Assembly: GCF_900105075.1 (NCBI RefSeq)
Contig: NZ_FNSK01000004.1
Location: forward strand, 181,386-245,385
DNA length: 64,000 nucleotides
DNA from: Rhodobacter sp. 24-YEA-8
GTDB lineage: Bacteria > Pseudomonadota > Alphaproteobacteria > Rhodobacterales > Rhodobacteraceae
Direction: 5' to 3'
Every line of letters starts with the position of its first letter. The stretch's first letter is position 1. The notes under the pieces are model-generated. The model saw nothing but the letters and a program-made list of their open reading frames with translations, ran no database searches and was not told the DNA's origin. Positions 1 through 8,476 of this stretch are shown here, in pieces. A program made the translations under genes and the position numbers.

Positions 1-503
1 TCTCGGTCGATCTTGCACTGCGCATTGCAGGTGTGCTGCATGTGCCGGTAACTTCGTTTCTGGCCTCGCCGGCGGCGCGACCGCTTGCGCGACGTTCGGT
101 CGTGCGGGCGGGGACGGGCACCCGGCATGAGACGCGGGGCATGATTTTCGAGGTGCTCAGCAGCGATTTTCGCGACAAGAGCAATCTCTTCTGGAATGTC
201 ACTGTCACCGGTCGTTCGCTTGAGGAAACCGGCGGCTGGCGTTCACATGCAGGCGAGGAATTCCTTCAGATCCTTTCGGGCAGTCTTTTGCTCCATACCC
301 AGCATTATGAACCGCTGTTGCTGGAAACCGGCGACAGCATTCTGTTCGATGGCGAGATGGAACATGGTTATGTCAATTCCGGCGAGGCGCCTGCGGTGAT
401 GTTCATGTCCAATTCCGTGCGCCCTGCTCTGCCGCCTGGCCTTGGACCGGCGCTGCTGCCTGATCCGCCCGGTTCCGCATCAAACGACGAAGGCAATGCC
501 TGA
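1..503 (+). CDS. XRE-family regulator with C-terminal cupin domain (5' end outside window)
   Basis: The reading frame is open from the first codon (position 3) to the stop at 503, so only the C-terminal part of the gene is here. The first residues (LRIAGVLHVPVTSFLASP) look like the last helix of an XRE/Cro HTH, in which the usual text is 'L..IA.aL.Vpv..ll'. A single cupin barrel follows, with the metal/ligand-site pattern H-A-G-E-E-F and, later, G-E-M-E-H-G. HTH-cupin proteins of this type usually sense small metabolites and control nearby amine or amino-acid genes. The stop (501-503) directly abuts the ATG of the amidotransferase at 504, so the two are translationally coupled. A GTG at 33 could mimic a start, but it cuts through the HTH helix and is unlikely. 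Confidence 0.8.
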   Translation, partial: SVDLALRIAGVLHVPVTSFLASPAARPLARRSVVRAGTGTRHETRGMIFEVLSSDFRDKSNLFWNVTVTGRSLEETGGWRSHAGEEFLQILSGSLLLHTQHYEPLLLETGDSILFDGEMEHGYVNSGEAPAVMFMSNSVRPALPPGLGPALLPDPPGSASNDEGNA

Positions 504-1223
504 ATGCAGCGGCTTCTCATTCTGAAAGCGGGGACACTGGCTCCCTATTCCGAGGTTTTTACCCGCCGTTACGGGGATACCGAAGATACGTTCATCACAG
601 CGGCTGGCCTCACGCCGGATCAGGTCGAGGTGGTTGACATCTATCTTGATCAGCCTTTGCCGGAGCCGGGCCGTCATGCGGGCGTTCTGGTAACCGGCGC
701 TGCCGCCATGGTCACCGAAGAGGCGCCCTGGATGTTGCGCAGCGCCGCCTGGCTGCGCGAAGTCGCAGCTTTGGGCCAGCCTTTGCTGGGCGTTTGCTTT
801 GGTCATCAGTTGCTTGCCCATGCGCTTGGCGGTGAGGTCGGTCCAAATCCCGCCGGGCTTGAGACCGGCTCGCTTCCCATCACGCTGCGGGCGCCCGGGG
901 ATGATCCGCTGTTTGGCGAAATTCCCGATGGCAGCTGCTTTCAGGAACATCACTACCAGACGGTGCTGACCCCGCCGCCCGGATCGGTGGCGCTTGGGTA
1001 CAGCCCGATGGACGCGCATCAGGTGCTGCGCCATGGCCCGCGTGCCTGGGGGGTGCAATTCCATCCCGAACTCTCGGCCGGGATGATGCGCCTGCTGCTG
1101 GAGGGAATGCGGGAAGAACATGCCGCCCTGGGCATTGACCCTGATCAGCTGGATGAAACCATTGCCGATACGCCCGAAGGTCCGGCGCTGCTGCGCCGTT
1201 TCATGGCGCTGAGCGGGATCTGA
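504..1223 (+). CDS. Class I glutamine amidotransferase-like protein
   Basis: 239 aa, a single GATase-1 domain. The nucleophile elbow is G-V-C-F-G-H-Q with Cys98, and the His187/Glu189 pair sits in F-H-P-E, so the catalytic triad is complete. No synthetase domain is attached, so it is either a free glutaminase partner or a hydrolase of gamma-glutamyl amides (PuuD-like role, or the AtdA2/TdnT-like partner of gamma-glutamylanilide synthase). The start abuts the stop of the cupin regulator. The facing operon ends with a glutamine-synthetase-like ligase, which supports a role in gamma-glutamylated amine metabolism. The exact substrate cannot be read from sequence. Confidence 0.85.
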   Translation: MQRLLILKAGTLAPYSEVFTRRYGDTEDTFITAAGLTPDQVEVVDIYLDQPLPEPGRHAGVLVTGAAAMVTEEAPWMLRSAAWLREVAALGQPLLGVCFGHQLLAHALGGEVGPNPAGLETGSLPITLRAPGDDPLFGEIPDGSCFQEHHYQTVLTPPPGSVALGYSPMDAHQVLRHGPRAWGVQFHPELSAGMMRLLLEGMREEHAALGIDPDQLDETIADTPEGPALLRRFMALSGI

Positions 1224-1246
1224 TACCGGCTTATCCGCCCGGAGAT

Positions 1247-1277
1247 ACGGCCCGTTCATGATGACCGGGCCGTTTTT
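1247..1277 (+). terminator. Intrinsic terminator after the amidotransferase gene
   Basis: Perfect 8-bp stem ACGGCCCG (1247-1254) / CGGGCCGT (1266-1273) with an 11-nt loop, running into TTTTC. It lies in the 60 bp between the convergent amidotransferase and glutamine-synthetase-like genes, and its T-tract serves the plus strand. Confidence 0.85.
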
Positions 1278-1284
1278 CTTTCCG

Positions 1285-2670
1285 TCAGACGAAGTAGCGC
1301 TGCCATTCGAAATCGGTGATGCGCTGCGAGGCCCAGGTCTCATAGGCCGCGATCTCATTGCGGCGGCTGTCGGCATAGTGGTCGACAAACTGATCGCCAA
1401 AGGCCGCACGGCAGAAATCAGAAGCTGCGAAATCTGCCACCGCCGCGCCAAGGTTTGGTTGCAGGGGTCGGGCATCACGCGGCATCCCGGGCGAGGCCGG
1501 CAGCGGTTCCGTCTGTTGCGCGATTCCGTCGGCTCCTGCTGCGAGGATCGCCGCAAGCGTCAGATAGGGGTTGATGTCTGCACCAGGCACGCGATGTTCG
1601 AAACGGCAGGCCCCCGGGGTCGGCGTGGTGATGGTACGGATTGCCGCCGTGCGGTTCTCATAGCCCCAGGACACATCGGTCGGCGACCATGCGCCCTGGT
1701 CAAAGCGGCGATAGGAATTCAGGGTCGGGCGGAACATCACATGGGTGTCCCGCAAATGGTTCAGCATCCCGCCAAGGAAATGCTGCCCGACGGGCGAGAG
1801 CGCGTTTACCCCCGCCGCCAGCACCGGCACCTCATCCTGCCAGAGGCTGATATGGTGATGCGCGCCGCAGGCACTTTCTTTGCCCGGCGGCTGGAAACGG
1901 GTCATGAAGGTGGCGACAAGCCCGCGCTCGGCGCAAAGCTCGCGCAGATGCAGTTTCGCGCGCATCGCATCATCCGCCGCCTCGACGGCCGGCTTGGGTG
2001 TCAGCGCGAATTCATACATGCCATAGCCATATTCGGTGACGAATGAGGCGACGCCGATACCCATCATTTCCATCCGGCGCATGAATTCGGTGACCAGATC
2101 CTGGTAGTCACCGCTGCGCACCAGGTCATAATTGACCAGAGAATGTCCCCATGGCTGCAATTCGCGGTAGCGCCCCTGCTGCATCAGGGCGTGATCGGCA
2201 TGGAAGATGCCGAATTCATATTCCAGCGCCACCTTCGCCTCATAGCCAAGTGCCCGCAGCCGGTTATCCGCTGCCTGCAGCACATGGCGCGGGTCCACGG
2301 GGCAGGGCGAGCCGTCGAGCATATAGCCGTTCATGATGATCGAGGCCGTATCTGGTCGCCAGCCATGGTGGCGGATGCTGCCGGGATCGGCCATTGCCTG
2401 GATATTGGGATAGCCGTTTTCATCCGAAGCCATCGCCGAGGCAAAGGCTGTGTCGCCGATCGGCTGGCCGTCGCCATGTGAAATGCAATAGAGGATGCCA
2501 TTCAGCGCATCGCCCGAAGCCGAGAGTTTCAGGGGGGAGATCTTCGAGCGAAACCCGCCCGCCATATCGACCATATGGCTTTGCAAAAAGGTGACGCCCG
2601 CGGCCTTCAGCTTTTTATACTGCGCCTCATAGTCGGATGCCCAGGCCAGCGCCTGTTCGGCAAGTTGCAT
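1285..2670 (-). CDS. Glutamine synthetase-like ligase (GlnT / gamma-glutamyl-amide synthetase type)
   Basis: 461 aa from the ATG at 2670, which has an AGGAGG-type ribosome site just upstream. An ATG further upstream would add 16 residues but lies before that site. Glutamine synthetase landmarks are present: an acidic E-Y-E-F segment near residue 150, the H-H-H-I-S-L-W metal/nucleotide motif at about 271-277, and N-R-T-A-A-I-R near the C-terminus. The family (GlnT, PuuA, gamma-glutamylmethylamide and gamma-glutamylanilide synthases) joins glutamate to ammonia or an amine using ATP. It is the last gene of a minus-strand LIV-type ABC operon, 14 bp after livM, so it probably acts on the imported compound. 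True glutamine synthesis is less likely in this context. Confidence 0.8.
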   Translation of the reverse strand: MQLAEQALAWASDYEAQYKKLKAAGVTFLQSHMVDMAGGFRSKISPLKLSASGDALNGILYCISHGDGQPIGDTAFASAMASDENGYPNIQAMADPGSIRHHGWRPDTASIIMNGYMLDGSPCPVDPRHVLQAADNRLRALGYEAKVALEYEFGIFHADHALMQQGRYRELQPWGHSLVNYDLVRSGDYQDLVTEFMRRMEMMGIGVASFVTEYGYGMYEFALTPKPAVEAADDAMRAKLHLRELCAERGLVATFMTRFQPPGKESACGAHHHISLWQDEVPVLAAGVNALSPVGQHFLGGMLNHLRDTHVMFRPTLNSYRRFDQGAWSPTDVSWGYENRTAAIRTITTPTPGACRFEHRVPGADINPYLTLAAILAAGADGIAQQTEPLPASPGMPRDARPLQPNLGAAVADFAASDFCRAAFGDQFVDHYADSRRNEIAAYETWASQRITDFEWQRYFV

Positions 2671-2684
2671 TTCAGTTCCTCCTG

Positions 2685-3773
2685 TTATTCGTCGCGTGTG
2701 CGCGGCGCTTTGCGCCATTTCGCCACGAAATCATCTGTTTCCCGGTGGCCAAGCAGGCCCTGGGGGCGCAGGGCCATGCAAAGGACGATCACACCTCCAA
2801 GGGCGACGCCCGACAGGCCCAGCAAGGTCGGTGTGGTATAGTTTCCGATGGTGATGCCGGATTCGACGGTGCGGATCAGTTCCAGCATCACGGAAAGGAT
2901 CACCGCGCCCGCGACCGCACCAGAGACGCTGCCCATGCCCCCAAGGATCAGCATGGCAAGGGTCAGCATGACCTGCTGGAAGTAGAAAAGGCGCGGGCTG
3001 ATCGTGCCGCTGAACAGCGCGAAGAGAATGCCCGCAAAGCCGCAGATCAGCGCCGACATGATCCAGGCCCGCCGTCGCAACGCCCGGCTGTCAATCGCGA
3101 TGGAATCGGCGGCCAGCTGATCCTGTGCGGCGGCGCGCAGCTGCAACCCGCCGGGGCTTTCCCGAAACAGCCGCGCCACCAGGATCACCAGTACAGCCGC
3201 CAGCAGGATCCCCGGCAACCCCACCAGCTGCGGGATGCCGAAGAAAGCCTGATTGCCTTTGAAGAGTGCCGGCCAGTGCAGGAAGACGGCATGAACCACG
3301 ATCAGAAAGGCAAGGCTGACAATCGTCGCCGCAATTCCGGAAATCCGCGAGATCACCCGCCCCGTGGCCCAGGCGATCACCAGCACCACCAGGAGCGCAA
3401 GCACCGCGCCGGGCAGCCAGTGCAGCTCGACCGTGGAAAGACCGAAAGGCGCATTCGGGATCGAGAGTTTTTTCATCGCCAGCGGCGTTGTCAGGATGGC
3501 GATGCCATATGCACCCATGCCGACAAAGGCGCTGTGCCCGAGATGGACGATACCGGAATTGCCGGAATAGACCTGCAAGCCCACCACAATGATCAGATTG
3601 ATCAGCGCCATGGCGGCCAGATGCTGCACCCAGCCCGGCGCCAGCAGCAGAATGGCAAGACCGATTGCCACCACCGGCAATGCGGTCATGGCGCCGCCGG
3701 TCAGGGCTTTGGCCCACCATGTCGGGCGCTTTCGGGCGCTTGCTTGCGCGCTGTGGGTCGGTATGGAAGCCAT
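2685..3773 (-). CDS. Branched-chain amino acid-type ABC transporter permease, LivM family
   Basis: 362-aa membrane protein with about nine hydrophobic segments. The LivM signature around residues 70-95 (G-N-S-G-I-V-H-L-G-H-S-A-F) is clear. The N-terminal 40 residues (MASIPTHSAQASARKRP) are a positively charged extension before the first helix. It starts 2 bp after the livH stop and pairs with LivH as the membrane channel of a HAAT-family importer. Substrates of this family reach well beyond leucine to amides, urea and aromatics, and the adjacent glutamine-synthetase-like gene points to a nitrogenous substrate. Confidence 0.88.
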   Translation of the reverse strand: MASIPTHSAQASARKRPTWWAKALTGGAMTALPVVAIGLAILLLAPGWVQHLAAMALINLIIVVGLQVYSGNSGIVHLGHSAFVGMGAYGIAILTTPLAMKKLSIPNAPFGLSTVELHWLPGAVLALLVVLVIAWATGRVISRISGIAATIVSLAFLIVVHAVFLHWPALFKGNQAFFGIPQLVGLPGILLAAVLVILVARLFRESPGGLQLRAAAQDQLAADSIAIDSRALRRRAWIMSALICGFAGILFALFSGTISPRLFYFQQVMLTLAMLILGGMGSVSGAVAGAVILSVMLELIRTVESGITIGNYTTPTLLGLSGVALGGVIVLCMALRPQGLLGHRETDDFVAKWRKAPRTRDE

Positions 3774-3775
3774 GT

Positions 3776-4678
3776 TCAGAACTCCTTGTCGCCCAGTTCG
3801 CGCCGTGATCCGAACAAGCCCTCAGGGCGGTAGATCAGGATCAGCGTGACGATCACATAGGTCAGCGCTTCTTTCAGCCCGCCCATCTCCTGTGGCAGCA
3901 GAACCAGCAGGCCGACTTCGATGAAGCCAAGGATCATCCCGCCCGCCGCTGCGCCGAAAAGTGAGCCAAAGCCCCCGATCACGCAGGCGACGAAGGCCTT
4001 CAGCACCAGCGAAAAGCCCATATCCGGGGTCACGCCGCCGCGTCGTGCCAGGATGAAAACGCAGGCGATTCCCGCCAATGCGCCCGAGATCACGAAAGCC
4101 GCCGCCACAACCCGATTGGCGCGGATACCCATCAGCCGCACCGTCGAAAAATCCCGCGACGCCGCCCGCATCGCGATGCCCAGAGGCGAGCGCCCGAGGA
4201 AAAGCCCAAGCGCCAGCATTGCCAGAAGTGCCGCGGCCAGTTCCATCACCTGCAGGGATGAGACCGCCCATGGCCCGATATGCCAGGTCATGTTCAGCCC
4301 GTTCAGCGCGGGAAAGGCCTGAGGCCGGGGTGAGACCAGCAGCTGAAAGAGGTTCTGCAGCACGATACTGACGCCAAAGGCCGTCAGCAGCCCGGTTGTC
4401 ACCGGCGCATTTCGGACCGGGCGAAAGGCCACACGCTCCAGCATAACCGAGACTATGACCGCCGCTCCGATCGCAAGGCCAATCACCAGCAAGGGGGCAG
4501 CAAGTCCCAGCCCGGCGAAAAGCAGCACCGAATAGGCGGCGGCCGCGATCACCTCGCCATGGGCGAAATTCACCAGTCCCATGATGGAAAACACCACCGC
4601 GAGCCCAAGCGCGATCAGCGCATATTCCGCGCCAAAGGCGAGGGCATTCAGCACTTGCTGGACCAGGTATTCCATCAC
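3776..4678 (-). CDS. Branched-chain amino acid-type ABC transporter permease, LivH family
   Basis: 300 aa with about eight membrane segments and the LivH motif G-L-V-N-F-A-H-G-E-V near residue 35. Its start overlaps the stop of the ATPase gene by 4 bp (ATGA), so the two are translationally coupled. Two consecutive ATG codons (MMEYL) are possible starts. It is the inner-membrane half-channel of the same importer as the neighbouring LivM. Confidence 0.88.
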   Translation of the reverse strand: MMEYLVQQVLNALAFGAEYALIALGLAVVFSIMGLVNFAHGEVIAAAAYSVLLFAGLGLAAPLLVIGLAIGAAVIVSVMLERVAFRPVRNAPVTTGLLTAFGVSIVLQNLFQLLVSPRPQAFPALNGLNMTWHIGPWAVSSLQVMELAAALLAMLALGLFLGRSPLGIAMRAASRDFSTVRLMGIRANRVVAAAFVISGALAGIACVFILARRGGVTPDMGFSLVLKAFVACVIGGFGSLFGAAAGGMILGFIEVGLLVLLPQEMGGLKEALTYVIVTLILIYRPEGLFGSRRELGDKEF

Positions 4679-5388
4679 GCGGCCCCGCCAAGATAGAGTT
4701 TCATCACATCCGTGCCCGCCAGATCCGCCGGAGTGCCGCGATAGCTGATCCTGCCCGAGACAAGTACACAGACCTGATCGGCAACGCGCATTGCCTGAGC
4801 TGCGTTCTGTTCGACAAGGATCACTGTCAGCCCTTCGGATTTCAGCTGGCCGATAAAATCGAAAATCCGGGTGACGATCATCGGCGCAAGGCCCAGCGAC
4901 GGCTCGTCAAGCAAAAGCACCTTTGGCCGCGACATCATCGCGCGGGCAATCGCCAGCATCTGCTGCTCGCCGCCTGAAAGCGTGCCCGCGGGCTGGTTGC
5001 TCCGCTCTCCCAGCACCGGGAAAAGCGCGAGATAGCGTTCGGTATCGGCACGGATCCCCGCCGGGTCGCGGCGCAAAGCCGCCCCGAGGCGGAGGTTCTC
5101 CGCCACGGTCAGATTGACGAAAATGCGCCGCCCCTCGGGCGCCACTGCGATGCCGCCTGCGATCCGGGCCTCGACCGCAAGGGATGAGATATCCCGGCCG
5201 CCGAGGCTTATTCGGCCGCTGGCAGGAACAAGGCCATTGATCGCCCCGATGGTCGAACTTTTGCCCGCGCCATTGGGGCCGAGCAGGGCAATCACCTCGC
5301 CCTCTCCGGCCCTCAGATCAAGATCGGTGACCGCACGAACCGGCCCGTAGCGGACCGAGACCTGTTCCAGCCGCAGCATCGAATTCAT
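4675..5388 (-). CDS. ABC transporter ATP-binding protein, LivF family
   Basis: 237 aa, a cytoplasmic ATPase. Walker A is G-P-N-G-A-G-K-S-S near residue 37, the signature is L-S-G-G-E-Q-Q-M-L, and Walker B is L-L-L-D-E-P-S-L-G-L-A-P. Length and the characteristic G-L-A-P after Walker B place it with LivF rather than LivG. It lies between the binding-protein gene and livH in a tightly packed operon. Confidence 0.88.
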   Translation of the reverse strand: MNSMLRLEQVSVRYGPVRAVTDLDLRAGEGEVIALLGPNGAGKSSTIGAINGLVPASGRISLGGRDISSLAVEARIAGGIAVAPEGRRIFVNLTVAENLRLGAALRRDPAGIRADTERYLALFPVLGERSNQPAGTLSGGEQQMLAIARAMMSRPKVLLLDEPSLGLAPMIVTRIFDFIGQLKSEGLTVILVEQNAAQAMRVADQVCVLVSGRISYRGTPADLAGTDVMKLYLGGAA

Positions 5389-5391
5389 CGC

Positions 5392-6540
5392 TTAACGCCA
5401 GTCCGGCACGAAAGTCGGGATGCTGTCCTGCAGCACAACGCGCTTGCCATCGCGAAAGCCGATGACCGGCACCGTCTTGACCGGCGCGCCGCCATTTTCG
5501 GCATAAGAGATCACCTCGGCAGTGATGCCCGGATTGCCGCCTTCGGCCCGCAACGCCTCGCGAATGGCCACGGGGTCGACGGAACCGGCATGCATTGCGG
5601 CCGCATGGGTTTCGAGCACCATATCGGCGCCAAGCGCGTCAAAGATGCCCTGAACCGCAAAGCCGCGTGCCTTGCAATCGGCCAGGAATTCATCGATCCG
5701 TCCGCCGGTGCCGGTCGGGCCATGGGTTGCGAAGATCACCTTTTCCAGCGTGGCAGCATCATCGACCGCGCCTTCCAGCGACGGGTCGTCAAAGCCGTCG
5801 GACCCGATCACCAGCCCGTCGAAGCCATTCGCGCGCAGCTGACGGATCAGGATTCCGACATCGGGCAGGACCGAGGAAATCATCACCGCATCGGGGGCGG
5901 GATCCATGGCGCGGATCTGCGCGATCTGCGGCGACCAGTCACTTGTGCCGATGCTGTGGCTCAGACGGCCCACCACCTTGCCGCCGTGATGTTCAAAGCT
6001 CTGACCGAACCATTCGGGCAGCATATCCGACCAGGATCCGGCATCCGCCGATTTGAGCAAGACGACATTGCGCGCGCCTGCCGCCCAGGCCGCCTCGGCG
6101 GTGGCGGCGGCATTGACCGGGTCAGGCACCGCGCCCGCGATGAAATTCTCGAACCCTGCCATCTGCATTTCGACCTGGGTGTTCGGCGCCGAAAAGACAG
6201 TCGCACCGCTGGCCTGGGCGACCTGGGCAATCGGGATCAGCGAATCCGGGAAGGGGATGCCGGTCACGACCTGGGCACCACGATCAAGGAATTTCTGCGC
6301 GATGGTCACAGAAAGCTGCGGGTCAGAGCGGGTATCTTCAACCATCAGCTCGATCTTCGGGCCCTTGCCCGCAGCGTTCAGCGTATCAGCCATGCAGCGC
6401 GCGCCTTCCACCTCGGCATAGGGCGCATAGGCCCCGGTCAGGGATGCAGCAATGCCGATGCGCAGATCATCGGCCAGCGCGGCTGCGGGGAATGCAAGCG
6501 TCAGTGCAAGGCCAAGGCCAGTATGTTTCATCGTTTTCAT
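5392..6540 (-). CDS. LIV-type periplasmic substrate-binding protein
   Basis: 382 aa. The first 23 residues form a Sec signal peptide (hydrophobic LGLALTLAFPAAALA, cleavage probably after ALA). The mature part has the type I periplasmic-binding-protein fold of the LivJ/AmiC family (starting D-L-R-I-G-I-A-A-S-L-T-G). The order in this operon is unusual in that livG comes first and the binding protein second. The ligand is unknown; the adjacent ligase suggests an amine, amide or amino acid. Confidence 0.85.
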   Translation of the reverse strand: MKTMKHTGLGLALTLAFPAAALADDLRIGIAASLTGAYAPYAEVEGARCMADTLNAAGKGPKIELMVEDTRSDPQLSVTIAQKFLDRGAQVVTGIPFPDSLIPIAQVAQASGATVFSAPNTQVEMQMAGFENFIAGAVPDPVNAAATAEAAWAAGARNVVLLKSADAGSWSDMLPEWFGQSFEHHGGKVVGRLSHSIGTSDWSPQIAQIRAMDPAPDAVMISSVLPDVGILIRQLRANGFDGLVIGSDGFDDPSLEGAVDDAATLEKVIFATHGPTGTGGRIDEFLADCKARGFAVQGIFDALGADMVLETHAAAMHAGSVDPVAIREALRAEGGNPGITAEVISYAENGGAPVKTVPVIGFRDGKRVVLQDSIPTFVPDWR

Positions 6541-6543
6541 CTT

Positions 6544-7299
6544 TTATCCTCCCTGTTCGACGGCTGATTTTGTGTCAGCCCTGTTTCCGGGCCCTACATA
6601 GACCTCTATCACTGTCGGATCGCGCCAGACGTCCGCAGGGGTTCCACTGGCGATCAGCCTGCCCTGGTCCATCACAAAGAGCCGGTTGCAGACATTGTTG
6701 ATGAATGTCAGGTCGTGATCGATCACGACGACACCGATGCCGCTTTTGTCCCGCAAAAGCGTAATAACCTGGTGCAGCCTTTCGGTTTCCTCGTCGTTCA
6801 GCCCCGCTGCCGGCTCGTCAAGCAGCAGGATGCGCGGGCCGGTCGCCATAGCGCGGGCCATCTCCATCCAGCGCCGTGTGCCATAAGGCAGATCCCCGGC
6901 AGGTTCGTCGGCGCGATCTGCGAGGCCGAACATTTCCAGCAGGTCATCCAGTCGCATCACCGGCGCGCGCCCGGGATGCAGCTGGCCTGCCCGCAACGCG
7001 GCAACCTCGATATTCTGCCGCACAGTCAGGTCACGGAAAATCCGCAGATTCTGAAAGGTGCGGGCAATGCCGCTGGCCGAAATCTGCTGCGGCGAGCGGC
7101 CCTGTAACAAGACCCCCTCCAGCCTGACCTGCCCCGCATCAGGGACAAGAAAGCCGCTGATCACATTGACCAGTGTCGACTTGCCGGCCCCATTGGGTCC
7201 GATCAGACCGACGACCTCGCCGCGAGAACATTCAAGGGCTGCACCGGCAAGCGCATGCACACCCCCAAAGGATTTGTTTATCGCCGAAACGGACAGCAC
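6544..7299 (-). CDS. ABC transporter ATP-binding protein, LivG family
   Basis: 251 aa. Walker A G-P-N-G-A-G-K-S-T lies near residue 35, a Q-loop segment (A-R-T-F-Q-N-L-R) is typical of LivG, and Walker B is I-L-L-L-D-E-P-A-A-G-L-N. The signature is altered: the position of LSGGQ reads D-L-P-Y-G-T-R-R, as is common in this family. It is the first gene of the six-gene importer/ligase operon (livG, binding protein, livF, livH, livM, ligase), read from a promoter in 7300-7450. Confidence 0.88.
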   Translation of the reverse strand: MLSVSAINKSFGGVHALAGAALECSRGEVVGLIGPNGAGKSTLVNVISGFLVPDAGQVRLEGVLLQGRSPQQISASGIARTFQNLRIFRDLTVRQNIEVAALRAGQLHPGRAPVMRLDDLLEMFGLADRADEPAGDLPYGTRRWMEMARAMATGPRILLLDEPAAGLNDEETERLHQVITLLRDKSGIGVVVIDHDLTFINNVCNRLFVMDQGRLIASGTPADVWRDPTVIEVYVGPGNRADTKSAVEQGG

Positions 7300-7702
7300 A
7301 GCCCGAGACCCTTCCCTGAAGCGCCCGGTCTTGGGCCAGGCTGCATCAGGTGAGCCTTATGGAAAATTGGTCATTGAGCAACATAAATTTTCTAATTTGG
7401 AGAATTATTTCCAAACTGGAAAGTGTGGGCGCAGAACTTCTACCCGTTCAGAGGCGCAGAATGACCCATGCCCGGCCTGTTCAGCGCTGTGCAGGCTTTA
7501 CGGCGTCAACGGTTCCTGCCTGACAGGCATTCGGCCAGGAGCCGCCCGGCAGCCATCGCAGCAGGCAGGTGGGGTCAGAGCCGGTCGCTGTGTCGAAACA
7601 GGCAGCTGTCCGACAGCGTCCGGAACTCCGGGCCATGATATGGGTGGCTGAAGCGAAAGTGTCGCGATCAGGGGGAGGTGGCCGCCCTTGCGCTGACTGC
7701 CG
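7300..7702. other. Intergenic region between the valine operon and the first LIV operon
   Basis: About 400 bp without a credible gene; short open frames here lack domain likeness or a ribosome site. The half nearest livG (7380-7425) is strikingly AT-rich compared with its surroundings and carries overlapping palindromes, annotated separately, so it probably holds the promoter of the LIV operon. The other half would contain the 3' end of the valine operon transcript; I saw no convincing terminator with a T-tract. Confidence 0.6.
7396..7422 (-). promoter_or_regulatory. Candidate operator: overlapping palindromes upstream of the LIV/ligase operon
   Basis: Two inverted repeats share a half-site: TTTGGA (7396-7401) with TCCAAA (7410-7415), and TTTCCA (7408-7413) with TGGAAA (7417-7422) around a 3-bp spacer. 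They lie about 100 bp before livG in an AT-rich patch. Dyads of this size suit a dimeric HTH regulator; the XRE-cupin protein at the other end of the module is an obvious candidate, but this is inference. Confidence 0.5.
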
Positions 7703-8476
7703 TCAGTTGCTTTTGAAAGCGGGCGCGCGCTTTTCCAGAAAGGCGCGCATTCCTTCCTGCTGATCGGGGCTGCCGAACAGGCTGTGGAAGATGCGGCGTT
7801 CGAACAGCACCCCTTCGGCAAGGCTCAGCTCTTCGGCGCGGGCGACAGCTTCGCGTGCAAGGCGCAGGGCCGGTGCCGAATGGCTGGCGATCATTGCTGC
7901 GGCAGAAAGTGTTGCGGGCAGCACTTCGCCATCGGGCACAACGCGGGCGATCAGACCCGCGCGCAGCGCTTCGGGCGCATCCATCATCCGGCCCGTCAGA
8001 TGCATGTCCATTGCAAGCGCCCGGCCAATCAGCCGGGTCATCCTTTGCGTGCCGCCAATCCCTGCGATCACGCCCAGCCGGATTTCGGGCTGGCCGAACT
8101 TCGCGCCCGCGCCGGCAATGGCGAAATCGCACATCATCATGAGCTCGCACCCGCCGCCTAGCGCATAGCCGTTGACGGCGGCCAGCCGGGGTTTTTTCAG
8201 CCGTGTAAAGGCATCCCATTCGCCGAACCAGTCCTGCGCGGCCATATCGCCTGCGCTCATCCCGGCCATTTCGGCGATATCCGCCCCTGCGGCAAAGGCC
8301 CGCTCGGATCCGGTCAGCACGATGCAGCCAATGGCGGGATCGGCCTCGGCCTCGACAGCGGCTCTTATGATGTCATGGCTGAGTTGACGGTTAAGGGCGT
8401 TCAGCGCGCCGGGCCGGTTCAGGCGGATCAGCCGCACCCTGCCATGGGTTTCGGTGAGGATCGTCTCCTGTGTCAT
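7703..8476 (-). CDS. Enoyl-CoA hydratase
   Basis: 257 aa, a crotonase-fold protein of normal length. The oxyanion-hole segments are visible: A-F-A-A-G-A-D-I near residue 60 and G-G-G-C-E-L-M-M near residue 107. The two crotonase glutamates seem to be present (E-L in GGGCEL; P-E-I-R-L-G-V about 20 residues on). In this operon it fits hydration of methacrylyl-CoA to 3-hydroxyisobutyryl-CoA in valine breakdown. Its start overlaps the preceding stop by 4 bp and it is the last gene of the operon. Confidence 0.88.
   Translation of the reverse strand: MTQETILTETHGRVRLIRLNRPGALNALNRQLSHDIIRAAVEAEADPAIGCIVLTGSERAFAAGADIAEMAGMSAGDMAAQDWFGEWDAFTRLKKPRLAAVNGYALGGGCELMMMCDFAIAGAGAKFGQPEIRLGVIAGIGGTQRMTRLIGRALAMDMHLTGRMMDAPEALRAGLIARVVPDGEVLPATLSAAAMIASHSAPALRLAREAVARAEELSLAEGVLFERRIFHSLFGSPDQQEGMRAFLEKRAPAFKSN

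Noticed and set aside
480..1556. Long minus-strand open frame over the amidotransferase gene
   Set aside because: It is antisense to a gene with intact catalytic motifs, and its own residues are Arg/Pro/Gly-rich with no family motif, as expected of a shadow in GC-rich DNA.
2637..3833. 398-codon plus-strand frame across livM
   Set aside because: Full of His/Gln/Arg and antisense to a clear LivM permease; no ribosome site.
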